Positions 18,438-28,002 are shown, counted from the first letter of the stretch. The stretch: DNA of 64,000 nucleotides from Moellerella sp963519845 (GCA_963519845.1 CAUQNX010000009.1:1-64000), one strand, 5' to 3'. Made by a program: numbers and translations. Notes: generated by a model not told the origin, from the letters alone.

Positions 18438-18475
18438 CTTGCTTTCTCAATGTGTTTCTAAAGGCGATGTTGCTA

Positions 18476-18491
18476 AGTGATTAAGATCACA
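18476..18491. promoter_or_regulatory. CRP-like palindrome upstream of aroH
   Basis: AGTGA-TTAAGA-TCACA matches TGTGA-N6-TCACA in 9 of 10 positions. It lies 39 bases upstream of the aroH start and after the ppsR stop. Function unproven. Confidence 0.4.
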
Positions 18492-18555
18492 ATAAACGAA
18501 AATGGAGCAAATTCAACCGATACAGATATTTTATAGCTGTTTTTTTACTATTTTG

Positions 18556-19410
18556 CTAAAACATTCGTCGCTGGAGGCCAAGTGTTTCAATCACTTTGGT
18601 GGAAATTTCCTCAACGGAGTAATTGGTTGTATTCAAATAGTTAATTTTATTTTTGCGAAACAGGGCTTCAACTTCTGCTGTTTCAATGCGACATTGGCGT
18701 AATGAAGCATAACGACTATTCTCTCGCCGCTCTTCACGGATCGCCGCCAGCCGCTCAGGACTAATAGTTAAGCCAAATAATTTCGAATGATAAGGCTTGA
18801 GATCGATAGGTAATTGAAGATTATCCATATCATCTGCGGTAAAGGGGTAGTTAGCCGCTTGAATACCAAATTGCATGGCTAAATAGAGACTGGTTGGCGT
18901 TTTACCACAGCGTGAAACACCAATTAAAATAACTTGAGCCTGATCGAGATTACGCAGCGAAATACCATCGTCATGAGCAAGCGTATATTCGATGGCGGCA
19001 ATTCTTGCATCATATTGGGTTAAATTTTTACTCGATAAACCATGGGTGCGATTTAATATTGGCTGAGGCTCTAGACCAACCTCTTTTTGTATTGGCGCGA
19101 CCAATGTTTGAACAATATCTTGGCAAAATCCGCTACTGTCGGTAATTATTTTTCGTACTGTTGGTGAAATAATGGAATAAAAGACTAAGGGTCTACTTTT
19201 CGATTTATGATAAATATCGTCAATTGTTTGTCTAATTTCGAGGGCTCGTTGCTCAGTAGTAACAAAAGGCAAAGTATAAGAGATAAAGGTGAGTGGAAAC
19301 TGAGATAAAACCGCATGTCCCAGCGTTTCAGCGGTAATTGCCGTCCCATCGGAAATAAAAAACACCGTTCTTTCTACTTTATTTGCTGAGGTGTTGGCTT
19401 CATTAATCAT
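18556..19410 (-). CDS. ppsR: PEP synthase regulatory protein (kinase/pyrophosphorylase)
   Basis: 284 residues, DUF299 family. It inactivates PEP synthase by ADP-dependent phosphorylation of the threonine next to the catalytic histidine, and reactivates it by Pi-dependent dephosphorylation. The P-loop GVSRCGKT lies at 164-171. The gene is divergent from its target ppsA with 280 bases between them, the usual arrangement. Confidence 0.96.
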   Translation of the reverse strand: MINEANTSANKVERTVFFISDGTAITAETLGHAVLSQFPLTFISYTLPFVTTEQRALEIRQTIDDIYHKSKSRPLVFYSIISPTVRKIITDSSGFCQDIVQTLVAPIQKEVGLEPQPILNRTHGLSSKNLTQYDARIAAIEYTLAHDDGISLRNLDQAQVILIGVSRCGKTPTSLYLAMQFGIQAANYPFTADDMDNLQLPIDLKPYHSKLFGLTISPERLAAIREERRENSRYASLRQCRIETAEVEALFRKNKINYLNTTNYSVEEISTKVIETLGLQRRMF

Positions 19411-19564
19411 AATATTCTCTTTATATTAGATTTAATCGCTTTCCAGATATCAAAGTCAATTAAGGACAATCTTTTTAGGATTTTATCTTTATTTTACTAT
19501 CAATTATTAACTCATAAATAATTAATAGCCAATAAGAATTGTTCAATAAAAAAATATTCCATAA

Positions 19565-19580
19565 GTTGGATCGATTCACC
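19565..19580. promoter_or_regulatory. Cra (FruR) operator upstream of ppsA
   Basis: GTTGGATCGATTCACC. The 12-base core TGGATCGATTCA fits TGAAWCSNTTHW in 11 of 12 positions. A possible -10 (TAGTCT, 19606-19611) lies about 26 bases further on, so the operator sits where an activator would. Cra is known to activate ppsA in E. coli. Confidence 0.6.
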
Positions 19581-19690
19581 TCCCATGCTCTAAATCACTC
19601 TGTGTTAGTCTATTTCACGCGGCGATATATCGCCAATGAGTTTTAACGATTTCGAATCTCCCCCAAATTGCTTTAAAAGGACCGATTTCA

Positions 19691-22069
19691 ATGCCCAATC
19701 ATGGCCAAACTCCGTGTAATGTACTTTGGTACAACCAATTAGGAATGAATGATGTGGACCGAGTAGGCGGTAAGAATGCCTCTCTTGGCGAAATGATCAC
19801 TAATCTGGCAGACCTCGGCGTGTCTGTGCCGAACGGTTTTGCAACCACCGCTGAAGCATTTAATCATTTTCTGGAGCAAAGTGGCGTTAATCAGCGTATT
19901 TATCAGTTGCTGGATACAGTAGATGTTGATGATATCAATCAATTGACCACCGCCGGTGCGCAAATCCGTCAATGGGTGATTGATACACCATTTACCGCAC
20001 AGCTTGAAAACGATATTCGTGATGCTTATGCACGCTTATCGGCAGGTGAACCCGATGCCTCTTTTGCGGTACGTTCATCGGCGACGGCTGAAGATATGCC
20101 CGATGCCTCTTTTGCTGGGCAACAGGAGACCTTTTTAAACGTTCAAGGTTTTGATGCCGTTATGGTGGCGATTAAACATGTGTTTGCTTCACTGTTTAAT
20201 GACCGCGCTATCTCATATCGGGAACATCAAGGTTATGACCATCGTGGTGTCGCTTTATCGGCGGGTATCCAACGCATGGTTCGCTCCGATTTAGCCTCTT
20301 CGGGGGTGATGTTTACCCTAGATACGGAATCAGGTTTTGATCAAGTGGTCTTTATCACTTCAGCCTATGGTCTTGGTGAGATGGTGGTTCAGGGGGCGGT
20401 GAATCCTGACGAATTTTACGTGCATAAGCCGACCCTTAACAAAGGGAAGCCGGCTATTGTGCGACGCAATTTGGGCTCGAAGAAATTGCAGATGGTCTAC
20501 ACCGATAATCAGCAACATGGTAAACAAGTTGAGATCGAGGATGTGCCAGAGCAACAACAACAGCGTTTCTCGTTAACTGATGCTGAAGTTGAAGCATTAG
20601 CACGGCAAGCGCTATTAATTGAGGCTCATTATGGTCGCCCAATGGATATTGAGTGGGCTAAAGATGGTCATAATGGCGGCTTATATATAGTACAAGCTAG
20701 GCCGGAAACCGTACGTTCTAATCAGCAAGTGATGGAACGCTATCAATTGAAGGCACAAAGTGATGTCTTGGTTGAAGGCCGTGCTATTGGTCATCGAATT
20801 GGTGCAGGTCCGGTTAAAGTAATCCAACATTTGAGCGAAATGGACCGTATTCAACCGGGGGATGTATTAGTCACTGATATGACAGACCCTGATTGGGAAC
20901 CGATCATGAAAAAGGCCTCGGCTATTGTAACCAATCGGGGTGGAAGAACCTGTCATGCGGCAATTATTGCCCGTGAACTTGGTATCCCTGCGGTTGTGGG
21001 TTGTGGTGATGCAACTGAGCGACTATATGAAGGCCAAGAGGTGACGATTTCCTGTGCGGAAGGGGATACTGGCTTTGTTTATGCGGGTAAATTAGCTTTT
21101 GATATTCAGAGTTCGCAAGTTGATAGCTTGCCTGAACTGGGTGTCAAAATTATGATGAATATCGGTAACCCAGATCGCGCCTTTGATTTTGCATGTTTAC
21201 CTAACGAAGGTGTAGGTCTTGCACGCCTTGAATTTATCATTAATCGTATGATTGGCGTGCATCCTCGCGCTTTACTTGAATTCGACCAACTCTCAGCTGA
21301 ATTGCAGGCCGAAATTCGTACTATGATGGTGGGTTATGATGATCCAGTAGAGTTTTATATTGGCAAATTAACCGAAGGTATCTCCACCTTGGCTGCGGCT
21401 TTCTGGCCAAAGCCAGTTATCGTGCGTTTATCTGATTTTAAATCCAATGAGTATGCCAATTTAATTGGTGGCGATATTTACGAGCCCCATGAAGAAAATC
21501 CGATGTTAGGTTTCCGTGGTGCGGGTCGTTATGTCTCTGATAGCTTCCGTTCCTGCTTCGCCCTTGAGTGTGAGGCGATTAAGCGCGTGCGAAATCTAAT
21601 GGGATTGACCAATGTTGAAGTGATGGTGCCCTTTGTACGCACAGTGGCGCAAGCTGAAGCGGTTGTGGAAGAGTTAGCTAAACAGGGATTAAAGCGCGGT
21701 GAACAAGATCTGCGCTTGATTATGATGTGTGAAATACCATCAAATGCTCTATTGGCCGATCAGTTTTTAACCCATTTTGATGGTTTCTCCATTGGTTCAA
21801 ATGATATGACTCAATTAACATTAGGTCTAGATCGAGACTCGGGCGTGGTTTCTGAACTCTTCGATGAACGCAACGAAGCAGTGAAGGCATTGTTATCAAT
21901 GGCAATCAAAGCGGCTAAACGACAAAATAAATATGTTGGCATCTGCGGCCAAGGCCCATCAGACCATCAAGATTTTGCTCAATGGTTAGTGGAAGAGGGT
22001 ATTGATAGCCTATCTCTTAACCCAGATACCGTGATTAGAACTTGGTTATCACTAGCTGAAAACCGCTAA
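19691..22069 (+). CDS. ppsA: Phosphoenolpyruvate synthase
   Basis: Converts pyruvate + ATP to PEP + AMP + Pi during gluconeogenesis. 792 residues, full length. Domain order: N-terminal ATP-grasp (SFAVRSSATAEDMP), mobile phosphohistidine domain with H422 and the regulatory T420 in GGRTCHAAIIARELG, and a C-terminal PEP/pyruvate-binding barrel ending with ICGQGPSD. AAAGGA precedes the ATG. Control by PpsR (divergent neighbour) and Cra is expected from the sequence context. Confidence 0.98.
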   Translation: MPNHGQTPCNVLWYNQLGMNDVDRVGGKNASLGEMITNLADLGVSVPNGFATTAEAFNHFLEQSGVNQRIYQLLDTVDVDDINQLTTAGAQIRQWVIDTPFTAQLENDIRDAYARLSAGEPDASFAVRSSATAEDMPDASFAGQQETFLNVQGFDAVMVAIKHVFASLFNDRAISYREHQGYDHRGVALSAGIQRMVRSDLASSGVMFTLDTESGFDQVVFITSAYGLGEMVVQGAVNPDEFYVHKPTLNKGKPAIVRRNLGSKKLQMVYTDNQQHGKQVEIEDVPEQQQQRFSLTDAEVEALARQALLIEAHYGRPMDIEWAKDGHNGGLYIVQARPETVRSNQQVMERYQLKAQSDVLVEGRAIGHRIGAGPVKVIQHLSEMDRIQPGDVLVTDMTDPDWEPIMKKASAIVTNRGGRTCHAAIIARELGIPAVVGCGDATERLYEGQEVTISCAEGDTGFVYAGKLAFDIQSSQVDSLPELGVKIMMNIGNPDRAFDFACLPNEGVGLARLEFIINRMIGVHPRALLEFDQLSAELQAEIRTMMVGYDDPVEFYIGKLTEGISTLAAAFWPKPVIVRLSDFKSNEYANLIGGDIYEPHEENPMLGFRGAGRYVSDSFRSCFALECEAIKRVRNLMGLTNVEVMVPFVRTVAQAEAVVEELAKQGLKRGEQDLRLIMMCEIPSNALLADQFLTHFDGFSIGSNDMTQLTLGLDRDSGVVSELFDERNEAVKALLSMAIKAAKRQNKYVGICGQGPSDHQDFAQWLVEEGIDSLSLNPDTVIRTWLSLAENR

Positions 22070-22083
22070 TCTACTATTCGGAT

Positions 22084-22123
22084 AAGCCTGACGATGAGCA
22101 TGGCTCGTTTGTCAGGCTTTTTT
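22084..22123 (+). terminator. Rho-independent terminator of ppsA
   Basis: AAGCCTGAC / GTCAGGCTT stem (22084-22092 with 22111-22119) followed by a T-run. Confidence 0.85.
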
Positions 22124-22468
22124 GTGCATAATTATATAACTTATTGTTTATCATTGAATTTAATTTTTGGATTTAATGAGTATTAACTTAATCAATATTG
22201 ATGAATAATTAATCATTTTATTATCTAGTAATAAGTAAAATGTTTTTTTATCAGAGAGGTTAGTCAGATTGTTAAGTTACTCATTATTAGTCTTAATTCA
22301 GTAAATTCATTTCTCTTAAGAGGTCAATAATAAAAACTGAAGATATTATATAAGTACTAATGTTACTATTCAAAAACAATGAATAGTATAATATAACAGT
22401 TATTTCTTAATGTAATGAAAGGTAATAATTATTGAATTGGAATTAAGTTGAATTGAGGATATATAAAT
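22124..22468. other. AT-rich spacer between ppsA and rprA
   Basis: 345 bases without a credible gene. The only structure noticed is an 8-base inverted repeat (TACTATTC / GAATAGTA, 22364-22388) lacking a T-run. Confidence 0.5.
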
Positions 22469-22561
22469 AAAAAAAAAGCCTATCATGGGCTGACAGGCAA
22501 AGACTACACACAGCAATTCTTTTTTATATAGGTAAAGTCTAATATTTGAATTTATATTTTC
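22469..22561 (-). ncRNA. rprA: Small regulatory RNA RprA
   Basis: On the minus strand this stretch contains GCTGTGTGTAGTCTTTGCC, identical (as recalled) to the 3' half of E. coli RprA; the identity extends a few bases further 5' (GAATT). It is followed by a hairpin (GCCTGTCA gccca TGATAGGC) and nine Ts: an intrinsic terminator and Hfq-type tail. The place, next to ydiK and near ppsA, is that of E. coli rprA. A -10 (TAAGAT, 22568-22573) and the TATAAAT that starts the first stem in E. coli both put the 5' end near 22561, giving about 93 nt against about 105. The central GGAAATCCCC segment of E. coli RprA is missing. No convincing RcsB box was found. Confidence 0.85.
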
Positions 22562-22839
22562 GACTCTATCTTAAATTCGATTAGGCTCTTAACATTCGAT
22601 GGATACATAGTAGTTTAATTTAAAAGGAATAGCACTAAGAATCTTCTTAATGATGATGTTAGTCGCTGTTACATAAGAAAATTTCATTTTTTGCTTTTAT
22701 TCGGATTATTAGAGATAGTAATATTTATCTCATTAGTGTTAATAACTGTTTCTAAATATTACAGCTTTTTAGGGTTTATAATAGAAGGAATAAACACAAA
22801 ATATTGCGTCTATTCCTTTATTCTTCATTTATTGATCAT
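22562..22839. other. Spacer between rprA and the ydiK stop, with rprA promoter
   Basis: 278 AT-rich bases. It holds the rprA -10 (22568-22573, minus strand) with a poor -35, which fits an activator-dependent promoter. A 252-base open frame on the plus strand that runs into ydiK has no ribosome site and was not accepted. Confidence 0.5.
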
Positions 22840-23955
22840 TCATTTCTTCATTTTAAATTCTTCAACTAAAAATCGCTCGGTTTCACTTAAGTCAGGAGAA
22901 GGCACAGGCACATCATTCATCCAAGCTTTAAGAAGACTATAAGAAACGGCTAATACTACAGGACCAATAAATAATCCTATCATTCCTAATGATAATATAC
23001 CGCCAATAACCCCGAGCAGAATTAATACCATAGGTAAATCCGCGCCCATTTTAATTAACCATGGACGTAATACCCCATCCATAGTGGCGACAACCGCAGC
23101 CCAGATACCCAGAATAATTGCAAAGGTGGTATCACCAGTCCAAAATAACCAAATCACAGAAGGGATCATCACCAGTAGAGGGCCTAATTGAGCAACACAG
23201 CAGATAAATAGAACAATAGTGAAAATGGCCGCATAAGGAATTCCTGAGATACTTAAGCCGATACCGCCAATAATCGCCTGTACAAAGGCTGTAACGACCA
23301 CACCGAGTGCTACAGCTCGAATAGACTGTGCCGCTAAGATCACCGCAGCATCGCCACGGATACCCGCTAGACGTAACGCAAAGTGGCGAATACTCAACAT
23401 AACAGATTCACCTTTAAGATAGAGCAGTGCACTAAACAGCAGCATGACGGTCAGATGAAACATAAAACGCCCGACGTTAATCGCTTGAGCGACAAACCAA
23501 CCCGCAGCTTGACCAATATAGGGCTGCATTTTGGCGATAATGGCATTACCGCCACTGGTGACTAGATTGTGCCATGCAAAATAAAGTTTACCGCCGATCA
23601 CAGGGACATTTTGCAACCAAGCTAACTCGGGAAGGGTCAAGCTGGTCGGTGATTTGGCTAACTCAATTAATGGGGCACTATTTTGCACAATACTGCCAAT
23701 TAATATGGCAAATGGGATGACAAACAGTAATAAGATGAGGATTGTCATCACGATGGCCGCAAGCCAGCGCTTATGCCACAATCTCGCTTCAATTTTTTCT
23801 AATAATGGCCAAGTAGCGATAACCACCATTCCCGCCCAGACAAAACCAAAGATAAAGGGGTTTAATACCCAAATACAAGCGGCAGTAAGTAGTAGAAGAG
23901 ATAATAAACCAAAAACAATCTTTGGGATGTCAGCTTGCTTTTCCGATTTTTCCAT
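22840..23955 (-). CDS. ydiK: AI-2E family transporter YdiK
   Basis: 371-residue inner-membrane protein of the AI-2E/UPF0118 family with about seven to eight hydrophobic segments. Highly conserved stretches include RLAGIRGDAAVILAAQSIRA and PVVLAVSYSLLKAW. The substrate is not known for YdiK. The ATG at 23955 and a TTG one codon earlier both lie within reach of AAAGGA; the ATG is listed. It sits in the conserved spot between ydiJ (divergent) and rprA. Confidence 0.92.
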   Translation of the reverse strand: MEKSEKQADIPKIVFGLLSLLLLTAACIWVLNPFIFGFVWAGMVVIATWPLLEKIEARLWHKRWLAAIVMTILILLLFVIPFAILIGSIVQNSAPLIELAKSPTSLTLPELAWLQNVPVIGGKLYFAWHNLVTSGGNAIIAKMQPYIGQAAGWFVAQAINVGRFMFHLTVMLLFSALLYLKGESVMLSIRHFALRLAGIRGDAAVILAAQSIRAVALGVVVTAFVQAIIGGIGLSISGIPYAAIFTIVLFICCVAQLGPLLVMIPSVIWLFWTGDTTFAIILGIWAAVVATMDGVLRPWLIKMGADLPMVLILLGVIGGILSLGMIGLFIGPVVLAVSYSLLKAWMNDVPVPSPDLSETERFLVEEFKMKK

Positions 23956-24424
23956 CAATTAAAAATCCTTTAAGAATTAAAATTCTGTCATTTTATATGT
24001 TCATCAAACAAAAATAGTGTAATTTCATTTCTCACTTAAAATCACGCATTATTGTGATATTGTGCTAGTAGATAAGTACAAATTCTGCTTTTTATGCCGA
24101 CCGCAAAAGTGACAAATTTAATATTGTCATAGTAGCCTCTTGTTATAAGAAGGAGGTGAATGGAGGCGCGAGTAGCAGAATTTTTAGCTTAACTATCTAT
24201 TGTGCGGCTTAATTCATCAATACACACTAAATTACTTAATTTACAGAAAAGTTCGCCATTCACTACACCCATGAGCTTATACGCAGTGATACTAGACGTA
24301 AAGAGACTCGGTGAATTGTGGCTAGCTCAAGGAGCGACTGAGCTAATCTGTAATTTAAATTTATGATAAAGCATAGTACATAACGAGCAATGCTAACACT
24401 AAATTAACAAGAGTCATTCAAATA
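23956..24424. other. Long leader between ydiK and ydiJ
   Basis: 469 bases. It holds an exceptionally strong orphan Shine-Dalgarno sequence (AAGGAGGTGA, 24150-24159) not followed by a useful frame: ATG at 24160 gives only ten codons at too short a spacing. The SD lies inside a GCCTC / GAGGC pairing. Further on is the hairpin TAGCTCA aggagcgac TGAGCTA (24323-24345). Together this looks like a structured leader or a decayed repeat; no known riboswitch consensus was recognised. Confidence 0.35.
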
Positions 24425-27400
24425 ATGATCCCTCGTATATCAGAAGCACCTCATCTAAGTGAGTTAGCCAAAATATATTTGGCAGCTTTAAAATCACAAG
24501 GTTTTACCGGGGATATAGAGACCCGATATTCCGAGCGTTTAATAATGTCAACGGATAACAGTATTTACCAACTGTTGCCGCAGGCGGTCATCTTTCCTCG
24601 CTCTACCGCCGATGTCCAACTATTAGCCCGAGTCGCCGGTGACGCTCAGTTCAAGACGCTGACCTTTACCCCGAGAGGCGGTGGAACTGGCACTAACGGG
24701 CAATCTTTGGCTGACGGTATTGTGGTTGATCTCTCCCGTCATATGAATCGGATACTGGAGATAAATCCACAACAAGGTTGGGTAAAAGTTGAAGCTGGCG
24801 TGATCAAAGATCAGTTAAATCAATTTCTCAAACCCTATGGCTACTTTTTTTCGCCTGAGCTCTCCACCAGTAATAGAGCCACCTTAGGCGGCATGATCAA
24901 TACCGATGCGTCAGGGCAGGGCTCACTCGTTTACGGTAAAACCTCTGATCATGTGTTAGGGCTAACAGCGGTATTGCTGGGCGGCGACATGCTCGAAACT
25001 CGCCAAATGCCAGTAGCGATGGCGGAAACGATTGCTTCTGAAGATTCGCGTGTTGGGCGTATTTATCAGGCAGTATTTGGACGTTGTCGCGAGCAGCGTG
25101 AGTTGATTCTTGATAAGTTTCCTAAATTAAATCGTTTTTTGACCGGCTATGATTTGCGTCATGTCTTTAATGACGAAATGACACACTTTGATCTCACTCG
25201 CATACTGACGGGCTCTGAAGGCTCATTGGCATTTATCAGTGAAGCTACACTGGATATCACACCGCTGCCAAAAGCTCGGCGTTTGGTGAATGTCAAATAT
25301 GACTCTTTTGATTCCGCACTGCGCAATGCCCCCTTGATGGTGACCGCCAATGCTTTATCGGTCGAAACCGTGGATTCAAAGGTCCTTAATTTAGCTCGCG
25401 AAGATATTGTTTGGCACTCGGTTAAGCAGCTGATCCTCGATGTCCCTGATAAAGAGATGTTAGGACTGAATATTGTCGAGTTTTGCGGTGATGATGAAGT
25501 ACTCGTTAATCAACAAACTGCCGATCTTTGCCAGCAATTAGATAAGCTGATGGCACAACAACAAGCGGGTGTTATCGGTTATCAAGTTTGTCAGGATCTG
25601 GAAGATATTAATCGTATTTATGCGATGCGTAAAAAGGCGGTAGGTCTATTAGGCAACAGCAAAGGGGCGGCAAAACCTATTCCTTTTGTTGAGGATACTT
25701 GTGTGCCACCAGAGCACCTTGCAGATTATATTGTTGAGTTTCGTGCGCTATTAGATAGTCACCAGCTAAATTATGGCATGTTTGGTCATGTGGATGCAGG
25801 GGTACTTCATGTGCGGCCTGCATTGGATATGTGTGACCCACAACAAGAGATTTTGATGAAGAAAATCTCCGATGATATTGTCGCATTAACTGCAAAATAT
25901 GGCGGATTATTGTGGGGCGAGCATGGGAAAGGATTTAGAGCCGCCTATAGTCCCGATTTTTTTGGTGAGACACTGTTTAATGAATTACGTCATATAAAAG
26001 CAGCATTCGATCCTGATAATCGTTTAAATCCGGGTAAAATTTGTCCGCCAGCGGGTGTTGATGCGCCTATGATGCAAGTAGATGCGATAAAACGCGGCAC
26101 TTACGATCGACAAATCCCCTTAGCGGTACGTCAAGAGTTTCGTGGGGCCATGGAGTGTAATGGTAATGGGCTCTGTTTTAATTTTGATGTGCAGAGTCCA
26201 ATGTGCCCGTCGATGAAAATATCGCAACAGCGTATCCACTCACCCAAAGGGCGTGCAACCCTAGTACGAGAATGGTTACGTTTATTGACTGAACAAGGCG
26301 TCAGTCCTGATGTTTTAGAAAAGGGTTTTAAAGTTACGCGTCCATCGCTGAAAGGTTTAATGGATAAAACACGCAATACCTGGCGAGCCAAGCAAGGGGA
26401 TTACGATTTTTCCCATGAAGTTAAAGAGTCCATGTCTGGATGTTTAGCTTGTAAGGCTTGTTCAACCCAGTGCCCGATTAAAATTGATGTACCTTCATTT
26501 CGGGCAAAATTTTTAGCCTTATATCACAGTCGATATTTACGCCCATTGCGTGATCATATAGTAGCTAATGTGGAAAGCAGCGCACCTTTGATGGCTAAGG
26601 CACCGGCGTTGTTTAATTTCTTTTTGAAGCAGCCCGCAATTCAAAAATTAAGTGAAAAAACCATTGGTATGGTCGATCTGCCGCTATTTTCTGAACCCTC
26701 GTTAAAACAAGAGTTATTGGGGCACAGCGCATTGGTCACCACCCTTGAACAGCTAGAAATAATGACAGCAACGCAACGGCAAGGTTATGTTTTAGTCGTA
26801 CAAGATCCTTTTACTAGCTACTATGACGCCAAGGTAGTGGCTGATTTTATTCGCTTAATCGAAAAACTGGGTTATCAACCGGTATTGTTGCCTTTTTCAC
26901 CCAATGGTAAAGCGCAGCATATTAAAGGATTTTTAGCTAAATTCGCCAAAACCGCACAAAAAACCACTGATTTTCTTAATCGTGTTGCTCGTTTATCTAT
27001 CCCTATGGTGGGTATTGATCCTGCATTAGTACTCTGTTATCGCGATGAATATCATGAAATTTTGGGCGCAGAGGCTTGTCATTTTAATGTCTTATTAGCC
27101 CATGAATGGTTGAACCAATTACCAGAGCCAGCAGTTATGCCTGCACTTTCAGAGCAAAAATGGTATCTGTTCGGTCACTGTACCGAAACAACTGCCTTGC
27201 CAAATAGTGGTAAACAGTGGGAAAGTATTTTTCGACGTTACGGGCAAACGCTGTCTAATGTGAGCGTCGGTTGCTGTGGTATGGCGGGAACTTATGGGCA
27301 TGAATCTGCTAATTTGCAACATTCAAAAGGGATATTTGAATTATCTTGGAAACCCGCGTTAGAGACTCGACCACAAACGCGTTGTTTAACAACAGGCTAC

Positions 27401-27481
27401 TCTTGTCGTAGTCAGGTGAAAAGAATAGAAGGAACTCCGATGAAACATCCATTACAGGCACTACTGGAGGTATTAATATGA
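24425..27481 (+). CDS. ydiJ: FAD/Fe-S oxidoreductase, probable D-2-hydroxyglutarate dehydrogenase
   Basis: 1018-residue protein: N-terminal FAD-binding PCMH domain (FTPRGGGTGTNGQS near residue 80), FAD-linked oxidase C-terminal domain with the HGKGFR motif, then a ferredoxin-like part with C673-xx-C676-xx-C679-xxx-C683-P, and a C-terminal CCG-type domain (SVGCCGMAGTYGHE). This is the YdiJ architecture; bacterial relatives oxidise D-2-hydroxyglutarate, which arises as a by-product of SerA. Substrate by family only. It overlaps menI by four bases at the 3' end, so the two are coupled. Confidence 0.94.
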   Translation: MIPRISEAPHLSELAKIYLAALKSQGFTGDIETRYSERLIMSTDNSIYQLLPQAVIFPRSTADVQLLARVAGDAQFKTLTFTPRGGGTGTNGQSLADGIVVDLSRHMNRILEINPQQGWVKVEAGVIKDQLNQFLKPYGYFFSPELSTSNRATLGGMINTDASGQGSLVYGKTSDHVLGLTAVLLGGDMLETRQMPVAMAETIASEDSRVGRIYQAVFGRCREQRELILDKFPKLNRFLTGYDLRHVFNDEMTHFDLTRILTGSEGSLAFISEATLDITPLPKARRLVNVKYDSFDSALRNAPLMVTANALSVETVDSKVLNLAREDIVWHSVKQLILDVPDKEMLGLNIVEFCGDDEVLVNQQTADLCQQLDKLMAQQQAGVIGYQVCQDLEDINRIYAMRKKAVGLLGNSKGAAKPIPFVEDTCVPPEHLADYIVEFRALLDSHQLNYGMFGHVDAGVLHVRPALDMCDPQQEILMKKISDDIVALTAKYGGLLWGEHGKGFRAAYSPDFFGETLFNELRHIKAAFDPDNRLNPGKICPPAGVDAPMMQVDAIKRGTYDRQIPLAVRQEFRGAMECNGNGLCFNFDVQSPMCPSMKISQQRIHSPKGRATLVREWLRLLTEQGVSPDVLEKGFKVTRPSLKGLMDKTRNTWRAKQGDYDFSHEVKESMSGCLACKACSTQCPIKIDVPSFRAKFLALYHSRYLRPLRDHIVANVESSAPLMAKAPALFNFFLKQPAIQKLSEKTIGMVDLPLFSEPSLKQELLGHSALVTTLEQLEIMTATQRQGYVLVVQDPFTSYYDAKVVADFIRLIEKLGYQPVLLPFSPNGKAQHIKGFLAKFAKTAQKTTDFLNRVARLSIPMVGIDPALVLCYRDEYHEILGAEACHFNVLLAHEWLNQLPEPAVMPALSEQKWYLFGHCTETTALPNSGKQWESIFRRYGQTLSNVSVGCCGMAGTYGHESANLQHSKGIFELSWKPALETRPQTRCLTTGYSCRSQVKRIEGTPMKHPLQALLEVLI

Positions 27482-27897
27482 TGATCTGGAAGCGCCCATT
27501 CTCATTAGCGCAGTTACAAGATATGAGTGCAACATGCATGGTCGGCCATCTTGGTATTGAGATCACCGCTTTTGGTGATGACTTCCTCGAGGGAACTATG
27601 CCTGTCGATCATCGAACGACTCAGCCATTTGGTCTACTCCACGGTGGCGCATCTGTCGTGCTGGCGGAATCTTTAGGCTCTGTAGCGGGCTATTTGTGCA
27701 GTGATGGTGACGATAAAGTGGTTGGTCTTGAAATTAATGCCAATCATATTCGCGCGGTACGCACAGGAACCGTCACCGGAATTTGCAAACCGATCCACTT
27801 GGGTCGTCGGCAGCAAGTTTGGTCAATAGAGATTTTTGATGATAAAAAACGACTCTGTTGCGTCTCGCGTTTAACGACAGCAGTACTGTCAAATTGA
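27478..27897 (+). CDS. menI: 1,4-dihydroxy-2-naphthoyl-CoA hydrolase (hotdog thioesterase)
   Basis: 139-residue hotdog-fold thioesterase (YdiI/MenI). The active-site stretch FGLLHGGASVVLAESLGS carries H55 and the catalytic E64. It releases 1,4-dihydroxy-2-naphthoate for menaquinone synthesis. Two ATGs are adjacent; GGAGG is 7 bases from the first (27478) and 10 from the second, while E. coli homology (MIWKR) would favour the second. Its pairing with ydiJ is the E. coli order. Confidence 0.94.
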   Translation: MMIWKRPFSLAQLQDMSATCMVGHLGIEITAFGDDFLEGTMPVDHRTTQPFGLLHGGASVVLAESLGSVAGYLCSDGDDKVVGLEINANHIRAVRTGTVTGICKPIHLGRRQQVWSIEIFDDKKRLCCVSRLTTAVLSN

Positions 27898-27903
27898 TAA
27901 AAT

Positions 27904-27936
27904 TACGACCATCAGCCACCCGAATTGATGGTCGTA
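27904..27936 (+). terminator. Hairpin after menI
   Basis: Perfect 11-base inverted repeat TACGACCATCA / TGATGGTCGTA with an 11-base loop, starting 7 bases after the menI stop. The T-run is poor, so termination may be partial. Confidence 0.5.
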
Positions 27937-27993
27937 TTACAATCTATTCTCTATTTTGCACTGCATATTTTTCAAAGTTTAGGGTGATTTAAG

Positions 27994-28002
27994 TGGTATA
28001 AT
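27994..28002 (+). promoter_or_regulatory. Extended -10 element far upstream of sufA
   Basis: TGGTATAAT, a consensus extended -10, 276 bases before the sufA ATG. No good -35 is present. It may give a second, long-leader suf transcript or a short RNA, or be chance in AT-rich DNA. Confidence 0.3.

Noticed and set aside
22691..22942. 83-codon plus-strand frame
   Set aside because: Runs antisense into the 3' end of ydiK, has no ribosome site and reads as low-complexity AT DNA.
24123..24345. Lysine-riboswitch-like pieces (GGAGGCGCGAG, CTCGGTGAATTG) in the ydiJ leader
   Set aside because: The other conserved blocks of the L-box are missing, and ydiJ has no link to lysine synthesis.
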